From positions 8,889,001 to 8,953,000 of the forward strand of contig OX335652.1 in the NCBI GenBank assembly GCA_946894095.1: a stretch of 64,000 nucleotides of DNA, read 5' to 3'. The notes beneath the pieces are model-generated. The model did not search any database, was not told the origin of the DNA, and was given only the letters and a program-made list of their open reading frames with translations. Made by a program: the position numbers and the translations under genes. Shown one piece after another: positions 30,271 through 41,716 of the stretch. Each line of letters begins with the position of its first letter. The stretch's first letter is position 1. The DNA comes from Incurvaria masculella (Eukaryota > Arthropoda > Insecta > Lepidoptera > Incurvariidae).

Positions 30271-32308
30271 GTTTTATTTTATTTAATTTCGATTTAAATT
30301 CGAAAATGTATGCAAAATTTGACGAACACTTCAAAAGTCAAACAAAAAATTACTCTAATACCCACATTTTAAGGATTGGTTTGCATCAATCTCATACATT
30401 GTTCTCGAAATTTCTGTCATTCACGATTATTTTTATATTCTAAGGTGATGCCTCAGCTACTCAATAAGGGATGTGACACATCGAATCGACATTGAGCTAT
30501 CGATGTTTATGTATGTTTACAGTGATGATTGGACATGGATGATTAATATAACAACAATTGTTATTAAATTAGGATATTACACCGCATTCCCGAGAGAGCT
30601 TTAGTGCTATGGCTATATTAAACTAGTCAGAAAACGAGTACTGGTTCATTACCGCACCGGCTGCATTTTATTGAATGTTATTGTACCAACCTAGGCTGGT
30701 TTCCGGTATATCACTTAGTAATTCGCATATAATTATGTATTATACCTACATTACAAAAAAAAACAATGTAATCTGAAATCTGAACTCTCTCTGTTTTTGT
30801 TTGTATATTAATATAACGGAAACAATTATTAAATAATGAACTGAATCGTATGTTTCAGTATTTCTTAATTAATGTTTAAAGGCTAGATTAAACTAACTGA
30901 TTCTGAATGGTAAATAAATATATTGACTGACATCTAGTGGTTGGGGGCAAACGTTTATGGTTGGCGATCGAACCTGGACACAAACTTTCACGAGAATCGG
31001 TTTAGAAATGCGACTTGTAGAGGAGAACAGCCGCATAGGCGGACAGCCGGTTGCCGGATATACGAAAGCATTTTTGCCCAAGCTGAAACGAGAAACTTCG
31101 CGCTTCGCTCGGTCAAAACGTTACGATATATTGTTTAATAAAATGTAGTACAAAATATATCGATACTCTGACGGATGACGTCACGATTTAGCCACATCCC
31201 TAATTGAGTAGCTCTCATGACTATGCAGTGCTGGGATTTTATCATATTTGTGCGATAAATTTACCGTCGGTACTATTTAATACCGTGACATTAAAACCTT
31301 TACATATATTATTATCAGTCCTAAGATACGAAAATTGTCACTTCGCTTCAAATAGAATCACAATTTGCAATATTTGAATGTTATTTCTTAGATATACAAT
31401 GAATACTAAGGCCTAGTCTTCCAGTTCGGAAAATAGGACCGTAAATACTGATTATCACAATGAGGCTTTTTTGTTTATTAGGACTTACTTTGTCGTGGTA
31501 CGATATTTTTAGTCATTTTATCTCAGATTATAATAATATTCCAAATAATACGGTAATATTTTGTTAGCTTCGTCAAAACACCCCAACACTGTAAATGAGT
31601 AGCTTTGACATATTCGAGTAGCGCGTGGTTTTGTCGTGTGACGTAAATCACCTATAACAACGCAAATAGTAAGCAACTTTGCTGTATACACATAAGGTTA
31701 CTTTATCCTTTAACTTAATTTTCATTTCCTGCATTTTATTTGTAGTTTAAGATTTGCTCCATGTAGATCAACTAGAGAACGTCATTACTACATGTTAAAA
31801 GTCGGTCATTAACAAATCAATCTGTTTTGAAATAAGGCCTAGTTTCGATTGCGTTTGAAAATTAAATACTTTATTTTGCTTCAATGATGTGTAGCCAACC
31901 AGAGGAACGATTTCAATGTGATCGAAAATAGGAGACAATCATGTTCGTGTGCGTAGAGTCACGGCGGTTTCCTTACAAACCCTCGTCTATGCTATTTCTA
32001 TCCCTTCTTTGTTCTGTGCGAAAACCACGCTCAGCGAGGCACCACACCAGCGGATTTGCGGACTATAGCTGACCTATCGAGCTTGTTAAAATTACGTTTG
32101 AAGGCGCTCCATATCCTGGCGATGCGGCAAAGATCACACAGAGTTTCATGAATTTGGACTTGGCAGTTATGTTTTATCACTTCGAATAGGTTGTCTATGT
32201 TTTTGCTCTTAAGTACGTTTACGTAATTTTATTTTCATGAGTCTGGCTTCGTAGGAAATATTTTTTAATTGATGTGATTTTTATTTGTAAATTAAGTTTG
32301 TTGGTACC

Positions 32309-32608
32309 TTTTTAGGGTTCCGTACCCAAAGGGTGAAAACGGAACCCTATTATTAAGCCTCCGCTGTCCGTCCGTCCGTCTGTCCGTCTGTCACAGGGCT
32401 GTATCTCAGTAACCGTAACAGGTAGACAGCTGAAATTTTCACAGAGTGTGTATTTATTTTGCCGCTATAACAACAAATAGGTAAGATTAAAAAATAATTA
32501 AAATTAAAGGGGCCTCCCATACAAAAAACGTGATTTTTTTGTTTTTTTTTTCTACGATGGTACGGAACCCTTCGTGTGCGAGTCCGACTCGCACTTGGCC
32601 GTTTTTTT
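32309..32608 (+). mobile_element. Family A element, full length
   Basis: Starts agggttccgtacccaaaggg, has ccgtccgtccgtctgtccg and gccgctataacaacaaatag, ends gcacttggccgttttttt. Confidence 0.78.
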
Positions 32609-33267
32609 AAGAAGATCGACCAAACTTAGATAGCATATTCAAATAGGGGTAGCAAGTAGCAAATACAATGTATTAATGGTAAGCATGGCTTCCGGGGCTT
32701 ACAAGAAAATGAATGTGATATGCATGTATGTAGAATCGACCGTGAAGCAAGGAATTGTGTTAAAGTGTGCTGCAAGAAGAATTACCTACATTATGAATAT
32801 ACTGCAAGGCAAATATTCTTACCTCTGGCGGGTTTTGGGTCTACTAATTTCGCCACCTGCTTTATGCTCTTAATTTGGAATTCTCCTAGAATCCCTTCTT
32901 TTGTAATCACTTCTACTAACACAGGTTTCAGATTATACATAAGTACATCGATTTAACCTCTCTCCTCCGTGGATTTAACGCTTTACCGGCTTTGCGGACA
33001 TTGACTGCAAAGATTGAACATTCAAACATATTGCCTTCGTCACCAAAATCATATTTGACAATAGGCGATAGAGTAGAATTCAAGAGTCATGTTGGCTGAA
33101 TATTATAACAAAAAAATACGTTTAGTAGGTACATCCTAGTTCTATAATTTTGGACGAATGCGTTCCTTATTATGCTTTTTACGTCGAATCAAGAGCACGT
33201 TTGAAGGACGGATGACTTCTCGCAAGTGACTCACCAGCGTAAGTGACATTCGAGAGTGCAAACATAC

Positions 33268-33345
33268 GTGCTCCACCACCTCCAGCTACAAAAATCCCCA
33301 AAGTTATCTTTCGGTTACACCATATAAATCTGCAATCGTATCATC
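33268..33345 (+). mobile_element. MITE D, truncated copy
   Basis: ctccaccacctccagctaca and atctttcggttacaccatat match the left two thirds of the copy at 59914. The right arm is missing. Confidence 0.65.
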
Positions 33346-33518
33346 AGGTTGAAATCAGGGGGTAGACGGCGAATTCGGCCGTTGTTACACGTTGGCACCA
33401 CCTCATGGCAGGCGGCGTTGCAGACCGAGCTAAGGCGAGATATTCCAGTAACCTCTTAGGTGGTTTCAAGTGAAATATATATTGGCTTCTCCTTCTATTA
33501 AAAAAAAATTTGTACTGT

Positions 33519-33565
33519 CATAGCCGACTATTATTGTGTAGGACAGGAAATAATAGTCGGCTATG
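33519..33565. repeat. Perfect 17-bp inverted repeat
   Basis: catagccgactattatt (33519-33535) and aataatagtcggctatg (33549-33565) are exact reverse complements with a 13-nt loop. Confidence 0.8.
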
Positions 33566-33667
33566 GTACTGTTCATAGGGGTCAAATTGGATTAATTGCA
33601 GCCGCGCGCATGTTGACGCGAAAAAAGCTGCGAACAATAGAGCATTTTTGTAATCTGTGATGTGTAA

Positions 33668-33838
33668 ATTACCGCCAACATATGCATCGCCAATAACTCC
33701 TTCGCAGGCGATGCATCTGCGGTCTGGTCGCAGCAGAGCTCGAGATGCATATGTTGCACAGACTAATTAGATATGTTAGCGATGCAGATATTGGCGAGGC
33801 AAATGGTGGCGATGCAGATATTTGCGATGGACATATGG
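33668..33838 (-). repeat. TCGCCAA minisatellite, inverted copy
   Basis: Read on the minus strand it gives atgtccatcgcaaatatctg, then gcatcgccaccat and related words, the same pattern as 1030-1255. Confidence 0.65.
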
Positions 33839-34177
33839 ATTACTACGTCAAATTACCAGTAGCTTACTTCAGGTCGCAGGGTGAATAAGTTTCCCGACGT
33901 TTCTCGAACGAAAAATTCTACTCTCGTGGTTTTGTTGAAATTTGGGAAATATCTTGAGATTGAAACTGAAAACGTTAATCCTGAATAATAAAGTTATAAC
34001 ATTTAACATTTTAGCCGTCCAACTAGTTTGAAATAGTGTGTTCTTTATTTATAATTTAGTTTTGGAACTGCGTGTACCTGCAGCAGGGACTGTTCATCAG
34101 TACATCCAGTTGGGCTAAAAAAAGAGTTTTTGTGTGGGGTTGTACAGTACAAGCCGGAGCGAGGCACTGAGTGAAGA

Positions 34178-37100
34178 ATGGCCAAATGGGGTGAAGGTGA
34201 CCCGCGCTGGATCGTGGAGGAACGGCCCGACGCAACTAACGTTAACAACTGGCATTGGACGGAAAAAAACGCCGGCCCCTGGTCGAAGGATAGGCTGAAG
34301 GAGCTGCTCGGAGCTCTGCGAGTGTCGTGCGCTGGCATGGAGTGCACCGTGACCGAGGTGGAGCGGTTGAACGGCGAGGCCACTGCCAACAACCGCAAGG
34401 GCAAACTTATCTTCTTCTATGAGTGGGACATCGTGCTAAAGTGGGAAGGAAGGCTTGCGGGTGGTTCGGGGGAGGCGGTGAAGGGGGAGGTCGCCATTCC
34501 CAACCTATCCGAGGAGAATGATGTCGGAGAAGTTGATGTAAGATTATAACCTAAAAATAATGTTCACTGCTGAATACATGCTTTTATTTAGAAGGTCTGA
34601 TTATCTTAGCCGCTCTCTCGTCCATCGCCAGTATACAGAATTAGAATAGAACAGTAGTACAGAAGGAAATTCTTTAGATTAGTACATCGCGATTAAAAAT
34701 ATATATAAAAAAAATACCTACTAAAGGCCTCAAAATACGTTATTCTTAATCAAAATTAGGGACCGGAAATCGAAAAAAAGCATAAAAAAAAATCTCATAA
34801 ATTTGAATTTTTGACGAAATTTTGCATTACAAACACTGAACAAACACGAATACTGCGTCCTTTTCGCACAAATGAAATCATTTAAAACTAGACGTGTCCA
34901 CTTTCACGCCTCTCTAAATGGTATAAATGTGACGACAGCATCCAAATCCCAACAAATGCAATGTCGGCCATTAGCATCAACAGACAAAGTGTATACATAC
35001 ACAAAGAACAGCGACGACCAGCGACAACATGCAGTTGCGCCAACATTTTTCCAAAATGGTATTGCCATGGACTAATTTATTTTTCCGTGGTCTACAAAAA
35101 AAATTACCAAAGGATAATTTATAGAAGACACGGAGCGGAAGCGACGTGTCCATGTCGGGATGGCTTATGTCGGTTGCAAACGCTCAGGACGTCCTGTGCG
35201 AGCTTTCGTCTCCGTGCTTCTTAAAAACATTCTAAACACGCACACCATCATTTTACCCTTAATTATGGGTAACGACGTGTTGGCAACATACGAGCAATTC
35301 TAATGCCAACTCATATAACTTAAAAATGGAAAGACAAGGTATGTTCGCGTCTCAATACGGAACTAAATGTATCGATGGAGCACAAAGAAAATAATTAAAA
35401 AAAATTTTTTTCAAGGAAATTAGATATCTCCGGACCCAAATTTTTACATCAAAATGTTTATAAAAAACTACTCTACCATCCCTGATATCCAGATAGTTGG
35501 TAGAAAGGATGTACTAATCTAAAGAGCAGCCGTACAGAATTGTTCCAAAATAATGCGCCCACTATGCTGAATTTTTCCAATTCTTTTGACTGTTGTGGGC
35601 GTGCGGAGCAGTCACTTAATTCTTTGATTACAGCAAGAAAAGCTACTGTCAGTTAATATTTTTAGTGTTCCGTACCCAAAGGGGTACCAACGGAACACTA
35701 TTACTAAGCCTCCGCTGTCCATCCGTCCATCTGTCTGTCACAGGGCTGTATCTCATGAACCGTAATAGCTAGGCAGTGGATTTTTACAGAGTGTGTATTT
35801 ATTTTGCCTCTATAAATAGGTAAAATAAAAAAAAACAAAATTAAAACGGGACCCCTATACAAAAAAACTTTTGATTTTATGTATTAAATGGTACGGAACC
35901 CTTCTGACTCGACCTTGACGGTTTTTTGTAGAGCATTAAACCAGCAAATTTCGAGCTTTACATCTTTTCTCTAATTTGGCTGAAAAATCTATGCCATAAC
36001 AAACCATGCATGTGCAAGGTATAACAAACCCATAAATTGTTCTGAACCTATTCCTGTAATACCAGAAATATATATACTGAAAGAATACCTATTCATAAAT
36101 ATTTACATGCAATCTATGCTGAATGATAGCAGGTATGATATAGGAAAATAGTGTTTATTTTCGACTTTATCTGCAGTCAGGTTGTTAACCTATTTAAGCT
36201 CGGGTCTCAGTCTCTGGTTTTAAAATTACAAACCCTCTACAATTTATGTTCTAAGGGGTTGAATATTTCCATTTGAACACTTCAGATCTCGGTGTCGATC
36301 AAGTCGAGCGGCGAGGAAGCGGAACGGCTTAAGCAGTTCATGCACACGGTGGGTCGCGACAGCATCCGCAAGCAGCTTGCCGAATACATCCGCAGCCTCA
36401 AAGAAGAGTTCTCGAAAGGCCTCATCCTCCCCAAGAAAGGGGAGGCTCCCGTGAAGCCCGACAATGTCTCCACCATCACCAGCGGCTTCAACAAAAAGAT
36501 CAACATGGAGCCCATCGTCTCCCCAGAGAGTGCCCAAGTGGGCTGCAAGATCGACACGAAAACAATCGAACTCACGGAGAAGTTCCAATGCCGGGGGCAA
36601 GAGTTCTACGACGCGATGACCCGAATAGAGATGGTGACCGCATTCACGCGGGGACACGTCAAGATGGACGTGGAGAAGAGCGGAAAGTTTGCGTTGTTTG
36701 GTGGGAACGTGACTGGTGAGTTCCGGGAACTCGTGCCGGGGAAGAAGATAGTTCAGCTGTGGAGGTACAAGCAGTGGCCCGATCAGCACTTCTCTGAGGT
36801 CACCATGGACATTGTAGAAAAGGTAAGGCTTTCGAATTGCAACTTTTCCGTAAGCTAATGGTGGCCACTTGCCACTGTTACCAAATCCATTATGGACATA
36901 ATATGACCAGAGCCGGTAGTCTCAGTTCTCACCTAAATTGGCGTTTACGTAACTTCAAAGTTCCGTAAAAACGTCAAACTTCATACACATTTTTACTAGA
37001 TATTCTGTGGTTTTACTTCTTCAAGCTGTCAAAGTCAAACTCGGACTTCCGATTTGTATGAAAACGCGAAGTCGACGTACGCCCAGTTCCACCACCTCCA

Positions 37101-38021
37101 GCTACAAAAATACCCAAGTTATCTTTCAGTTACATCATACAAATATTGCATGTAGCCGAAAGTTAATTATCGGATTTCCGGTAACTGGAGGAGGTGAAAA
37201 CAGGGGGTAAACGGCAACATCGACGTATTTACGGCAACGTTGAGTAAGCTGTCAAATCAAACTCGGACTCGCAAATGGTAGTTCGCTTAACGCCCACTGC
37301 GCGCGCTCTTCAATTTTTCCATACAATTGAAAACGCGAGTCGATCGGTTTGCCGTAAACGCCAATTTAGGTGACAACTGAGACTTTGGGTACAGGTCATA
37401 TAATTCCACTGGGCTTGATAAATTATAATTATGCAAAAGTAAATCTGTCTGTCTGTTGTGTTTTCACCCCTAAACAGCTGAACCAATTTCGATGAATTTC
37501 GGTTTAGAGACTAGATATAGGCTACCTTTTGTGGCGAAAATTAAACTCGATGGGGGTGAAATATGGATGAAAGTTTGTCTTGGGAATATCCAGGAAATCA
37601 TTCAGCCCGACATCAGTCCAAAACGGCATTGACCCGAGCGGAGCCGAGTACTTTAGCTTTTAAATGATAAATGGTACATTTGTTATCCTTACTGTCTTTC
37701 AGTTGATCTTTCTAGTAAGCCCAGGTTTGCAAGCTGCAGTGGATACGAGAATAAATCTGCCTTAAAATAAATCATCAACCCGAATTTATGTTTCACTATT
37801 CCCTCCCAACTGGTTGGTTAGAGTGGGTTGGGAATTAGTTTAAGATGAGTAGAGATAGGTTATAAGGACACATTATGTAAAAATTGCAGGAGGACCATAC
37901 GGAGGTACGCGTGACGCAGTCGAGCGTGCCCACAGCACAGGTTGACAACACGAAGGAGAACTGGCAGCGGTACTACTTCGAGAGCATCAAGCGGACCTTT
38001 GGCTTTGGTGCATTCTTGTGA
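34178..38021 (+). CDS. AHSA1: AHSA1, activator of Hsp90 ATPase
   Basis: Three exons, 34178-34537, 36286-36822 and 37890-38021, all phase 0, total 342 residues (human 338). Aha1 is a cytosolic co-chaperone that binds Hsp90 and stimulates its ATPase. The N-terminal domain starts with the near-invariant MAKWGEGDPRWIVEER and NVNNWHWTEKNA. It holds NNRKGKLIFFYEW (about residues 67-79) and AIPNLSEEN. The C-terminal START-like domain follows (about residues 195-342), with FTRGHVKMD, GNVTGEFRELVPGKKIVQLW and RYKQWPDQHFSE. The protein ends NWQRYYFESIKRTFGFGAFL. A poly(A) signal AATAAA lies at 38246. Intron 1 carries a family A element, and intron 2 carries MITE D nested inside MITE E. The antisense frame at 36244-36789 is a shadow. 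Confidence 0.96.
35659..35927 (+). mobile_element. Family A element, diverged
   Basis: It begins tagtgttccgtacccaaagg, keeps cctccgctgtcc and cacagggctgtatctcatga, and ends cgaccttgacggttttttg. It carries more deletions than the other copies. Located in AHSA1 intron 1. Confidence 0.7.
36916..37384 (-). mobile_element. MITE E copy 2, interrupted by MITE D
   Basis: Reverse-complement copy of the element at 2268-2604: tctcacctaaattggcgttt at the left, aaacgccaatttaggtgac at the right. The interior words (gttttacttcttcaagctgt, gctgtcaaatcaaactcgg) are present in inverted order. It is longer because MITE D sits inside it at 37085-37207. Confidence 0.82.
37085..37207 (+). mobile_element. MITE D nested in MITE E
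   Basis: agttccaccacctccagcta, then atctttcagttaca, atgtagccgaaagtt and ggtaactggaggaggtgaaa. Complete, with good terminal inverted repeats. Confidence 0.82.
37425..37570 (+). repeat. Common lepidopteran repeat fragment
   Basis: gtctgtctgttgtgttttca, then gctgaaccaatttcgatga and ggtttagagactagatatag. This is a familiar lepidopteran repeat, probably LINE 3'-derived. The class is uncertain. Confidence 0.5.
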
Positions 38022-38334
38022 TGAGAGAATTCACAGTATTAGGTGTGCACAGTATTATTTTCCACCATTTACGCAAGTCTAATTATGTTTAGAGTATTGA
38101 GAGTGCTCATAGAAATTATTCCACATTTAATACATTTTGTACTTTCCCCTTTTCCTACTTCATGATTATGGGATGTTCTCATAATATATATAATGAAATT
38201 ACCTGTCTCTTAATAGATTTGTCAACGTTATTGAAATCAAATCTGAATAAATATATTTGTTTTTCAGTCTTGGAAAAAAACCTTTTAAAACCTTAACCTT
38301 TTTTAAATGTTTTTTTTTATTTAACGACATTGAT

Positions 38335-39005
38335 GCTTAATAACACACATGGACAATTTAGCATTCGCACATAGACCATCTTTCCAATGTGATGGTATCA
38401 ATCCGGGCAGGTTTCACATTACGCAAAAGGATCTAACAGTTTTACATTGATTCCGAGCCGCAAACTCAAAAAGATAAAGAAAACAAACAGGATTCAACCC
38501 ATGACTTCTAGGGTGAGAAGCGAGGCCCCGTGCTTCTGAGCTATGAAACGCTTAAATGTTAAACTCCTACAGGTCAGTACAAAGACTGCATAAACTATTG
38601 TTTTTATGTAACTGGAGATGGATGGCTAAATACCACACCCACAGTCATGAAATTAGACTAACACACCACATTTCCGTAGGAATTGGTGCCATGCCAGCAC
38701 CTTCCCTTTATGAGCACTTGCTACATTGAATGGATGGAAAACTCAGACAATTTTACATTCCTGCTTCGACCATAGTTTCCCAGCCAATGCGATGATGCCA
38801 ACCTGGGCGGACTTAACTCTACCGCCTAGTAGGTGAAGGGGACCAACAGTTTCACTTGGATTCCGAACCATAGAAAAACTCGCATTCGTGATTAAATGCA
38901 CTTATCCATCTCAGAAAGAGAAAGAAAGTGATGTTTCAAGGGTGTGGGGATTTGGGTAAACCCAAATCTCTGGCATGCAAGGCGAGTGCCCGTGGCACTA
39001 AGCTA
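38335..39005 (-). mobile_element. Two SINE B copies with tRNA-like heads
   Basis: Copy one (about 38335-38555) has, on the minus strand, a box A-like catagctcagaagc and box B-like gggttgaatcc. Copy two (38601-39005) has gccttgcatgccagag, then a box B region split by a 4-bp insertion (gggtttacccaaatcc). Both then enter the shared SINE body. Confidence 0.6.
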
Positions 39006-40995
39006 AGTGCTGCTTAAAGTATGGTATACATTTTCTGCCAGTTTAAAGTATAACAAGACTTCCATATTTGTTTCAGGTTCAATTTGATGTACGAATAAGT
39101 TCTAATACCTGGTGCACAACCAACACACCTCACCTCAGGGCCGAAACGACACATCCTGATAGTGTTTTGATACAGATCAGAATATTTGTTAATTACAATC
39201 ACTTATAGGATGCTTGCACTAGTTATTATTTAACATAATTTAGTGTCAGCTTTTGGGGTCTTTATTTTCCAAATTATTGCAATTTTGTTGTGATAACATA
39301 GGTTCAAAGCATGTTTTGCTACCTGCTAAGACAGAAACTATCAATGTCTCCTTTCCTCATCTTACAATCCTATTAGATTTTTGTGATGCAAAGTCTTCAT
39401 TTCTTTATGAACTACTTTGAGTGTAGGAACAAAACAAACTAAATAAAGGAGGAATTAGAAAATGTTATGTATTACAATCGGAAAGAAAACTGCTTATTTA
39501 TCACGATAGGTGGCGGCTAGGCGAGCTAACCTAAAATATCTGTCAAAGCAGTCAGATACAAAAAATATTTACTCGACCTATGTAATTGAAATGACTCAAT
39601 TTCCTCGTTTCCTTCTGAAAATGAATTGTTATAAATTATCCTAATTAAATTAAGTTGTCTGAAAGAAAATATCACAATAACATAACCTATAATATTTCAT
39701 TCGTTCGTGCGACATCTACAAATGCTTTGAGTTTTCTTCCCCATTGGTTGCACTTTGAAATAATTTATGCTTGGCTTGGTTGGAAAACAGGGAGGAGTAT
39801 GTATTACTTTAAGGAATGTATTTTCTTTTTTTGTATACATTGTCGTATGTACATTAATAAATTATCTTAGTTTATGATTGGTTTTATTGGATCTATGTAT
39901 AATTTTGTTATAAATTGTTACATTTTTCTCTAAAAGGGGAAAAAACGTATGCTTTGGTCAATCCTAAATGTATACAAATGTATAAATGTTAGCTGAATAC
40001 TGCTACATACTCGCTTCGCGTAGTGAAGTAAATGTTACTTCTACCAGTCATTGATAGATATATCGTCAGTATACTGACAAAACCCTTCAATTGACGAAAT
40101 TAGAGTTTCGAGATAAATGGACTTGAAAGTTTAATAGCTCATAATGGTTCATACAATTGTCCATGTGTTTACACACCCTAACTTTAAAACTAAAGGTCAT
40201 AGCAATATATGGGTTTTACCATAATAAAGAGCTTGGAAAATTAAGTGGAACTGCATTATTAACTCATTTTAAAAAAAAATGACAATTAGCAGGTTTTACC
40301 AGAATACCAACAATATGTAATGTTGGTGTTCCGTGCTCATTGATTCTTCGGCAATAGGCCCTTGAATATAAAGCGGGTATTTAACTAGTACTATATATTC
40401 GATGCCAGTTTAGGCGCCACGCCAGAACCTTCCTTATTTTGTGCAGCTTCACTGAACTAGATGAAAAACACGAACAATTTTCATTGCCGCTTTGATTACT
40501 GTTAAGTCAATTCGATGGCACCTATCCAGGCAGGGTTGACTCTACTACCTAGTAAGGTAGAGGTGCTAGTTAGTTACTCTTTTCCTGGAATCCGAGCCGT
40601 GGAAATGACATGCATGGGAAGTAAAGCACTGTGACAACTTGTATTCTTGTGGTGCAAGGTAAATTAACTGTACCTTGTTTAGTAACTGTTTTTTTCATAA
40701 ATAGTGATAAAATCAAAATAATAATGATTGGAAATAACCGGAATTATATGCTTGTGTTCATAATCTAATCCTGAAAGGCTTGAATGAATCATTAAAACAT
40801 GTTTTTGAACTAAGGGGTCTCCTGGATGATTCTTAGCTATAGTTTGTGGTCTAGCTATAGTTGGTGGTAGATGGCGCTATTGTCGAGAACCAGATTTTTG
40901 TACTGAAAGTTTCAATTATACCCTCGAAGGTTTCTGATCACATTTTACCGGGCTTCGCTCGGGTGAATGTCCAAAGCGAAATTGACTCGAGCGTG

Positions 40996-41029
40996 CTGGG
41001 AACCTCAGGTTACTACCTGAGGTTCCCAG
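40996..41029. repeat. Perfect 15-bp hairpin, 4-nt loop
   Basis: ctgggaacctcaggt, loop tact, then acctgaggttcccag. The arms are exact reverse complements. Confidence 0.85.
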
Positions 41030-41129
41030 GTACGAGGTTTGATGTATGAAAAGATCTATGTATGTGGATGAAGCGAAAGAGGTGTGCTGCTAAATCTAAA
41101 TATAAATTGTGGTTTTGAAGTTATTTATG

Positions 41130-41361
41130 AATTAAATTACTTTCATGACGACGACGACCGTTGGAGTAACCGTGTCTTGCACTGGTGGCCGTGGACAGGA
41201 AAACGGAGTGTGGGAAGTGGCCTGGTGGGACGACGACATCAAGAGCGTCGGCGGAAAGCAGTGGTTCTGTACCGCTGAGGGCCGGGAGGACTGGAGAAAA
41301 ATTGGAGAGGCGTATGTCCAGCAGTGGACGCAAACACGCTGACTGACTGACTGACTGACTA
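41130..41361 (+). pseudogene. LINE (RTE-like) 3' end with TGAC tail
   Basis: Frame one gives DDDDRWSNRVLHWWPWTGKR and frame two continues DDDIKSVGGKQW, then EDWRKIGEAYVQQWT and a stop. This is the usual C-terminus of RTE-type LINE ORF2 (RW...VL.W.PR.GKR...RW.DDI....W......W..L.EAYVQQW) with one frameshift. It is followed by (tgac)5, a typical simple 3' tail. Confidence 0.75.
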
Positions 41362-41716
41362 CTTTCATGTAAGACTGCTGCAAAATTCGAATAAATCCGA
41401 AAGGATTGGAGACATCTGTTGTAGTGTCAACCCCTTTCGCTAAGGTAAAAACCATAATCTTACCCATAGCTTTGACTACTCGATCAAATTGACCAGAACC
41501 GTATCGATGCTTGTTCATCGAACATGCTCCCACTTACCATTATGGTCAGTGCTTATCGCTCGCATAGTCTGTTTCCTGGCCTCGCAGAACCATTACTTCT
41601 TATCTTATGAAAAGTTACGCGTAAAAAATAGGCGCTTCACTATCTCGGTTGACCCCTGACCCACGTGCCTTCGTGTGGTAGATAATTGCAAAAGATGTCA
41701 TTGTTCGTGTTAGTGT

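Larger units (their letters stand above)
30271..34177. other. Intergenic, repeat-rich
   Basis: Between the THAP remnant and AHSA1 there is a decayed SINE B (about 30520-30710), a family A element (32309-32608), a truncated MITE D (33268-33345), a hairpin (33519-33565) and the inverted TCGCC minisatellite (33668-33838). The remainder is AT-rich with no open frame worth calling. The AHSA1 promoter should lie at its right end, but no motif is clear. Confidence 0.5.
39006..41716. other. Intergenic between AHSA1 and the OBP-like gene
   Basis: A decayed SINE B lies at about 40405-40610, a perfect hairpin at 40996-41029 and a LINE 3' end at 41130-41361. The rest is AT-rich, and the short frames (e.g. 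39655-39870) look like noise. The OBP-like gene promoter should lie just before 41717; no clear motif seen. Confidence 0.5.

Noticed and set aside
36244..36789. 181-codon open frame antisense to AHSA1 exon 2
   Set aside because: It exactly mirrors a conserved coding exon and has no domain of its own; it is a shadow of GC-rich coding sequence.
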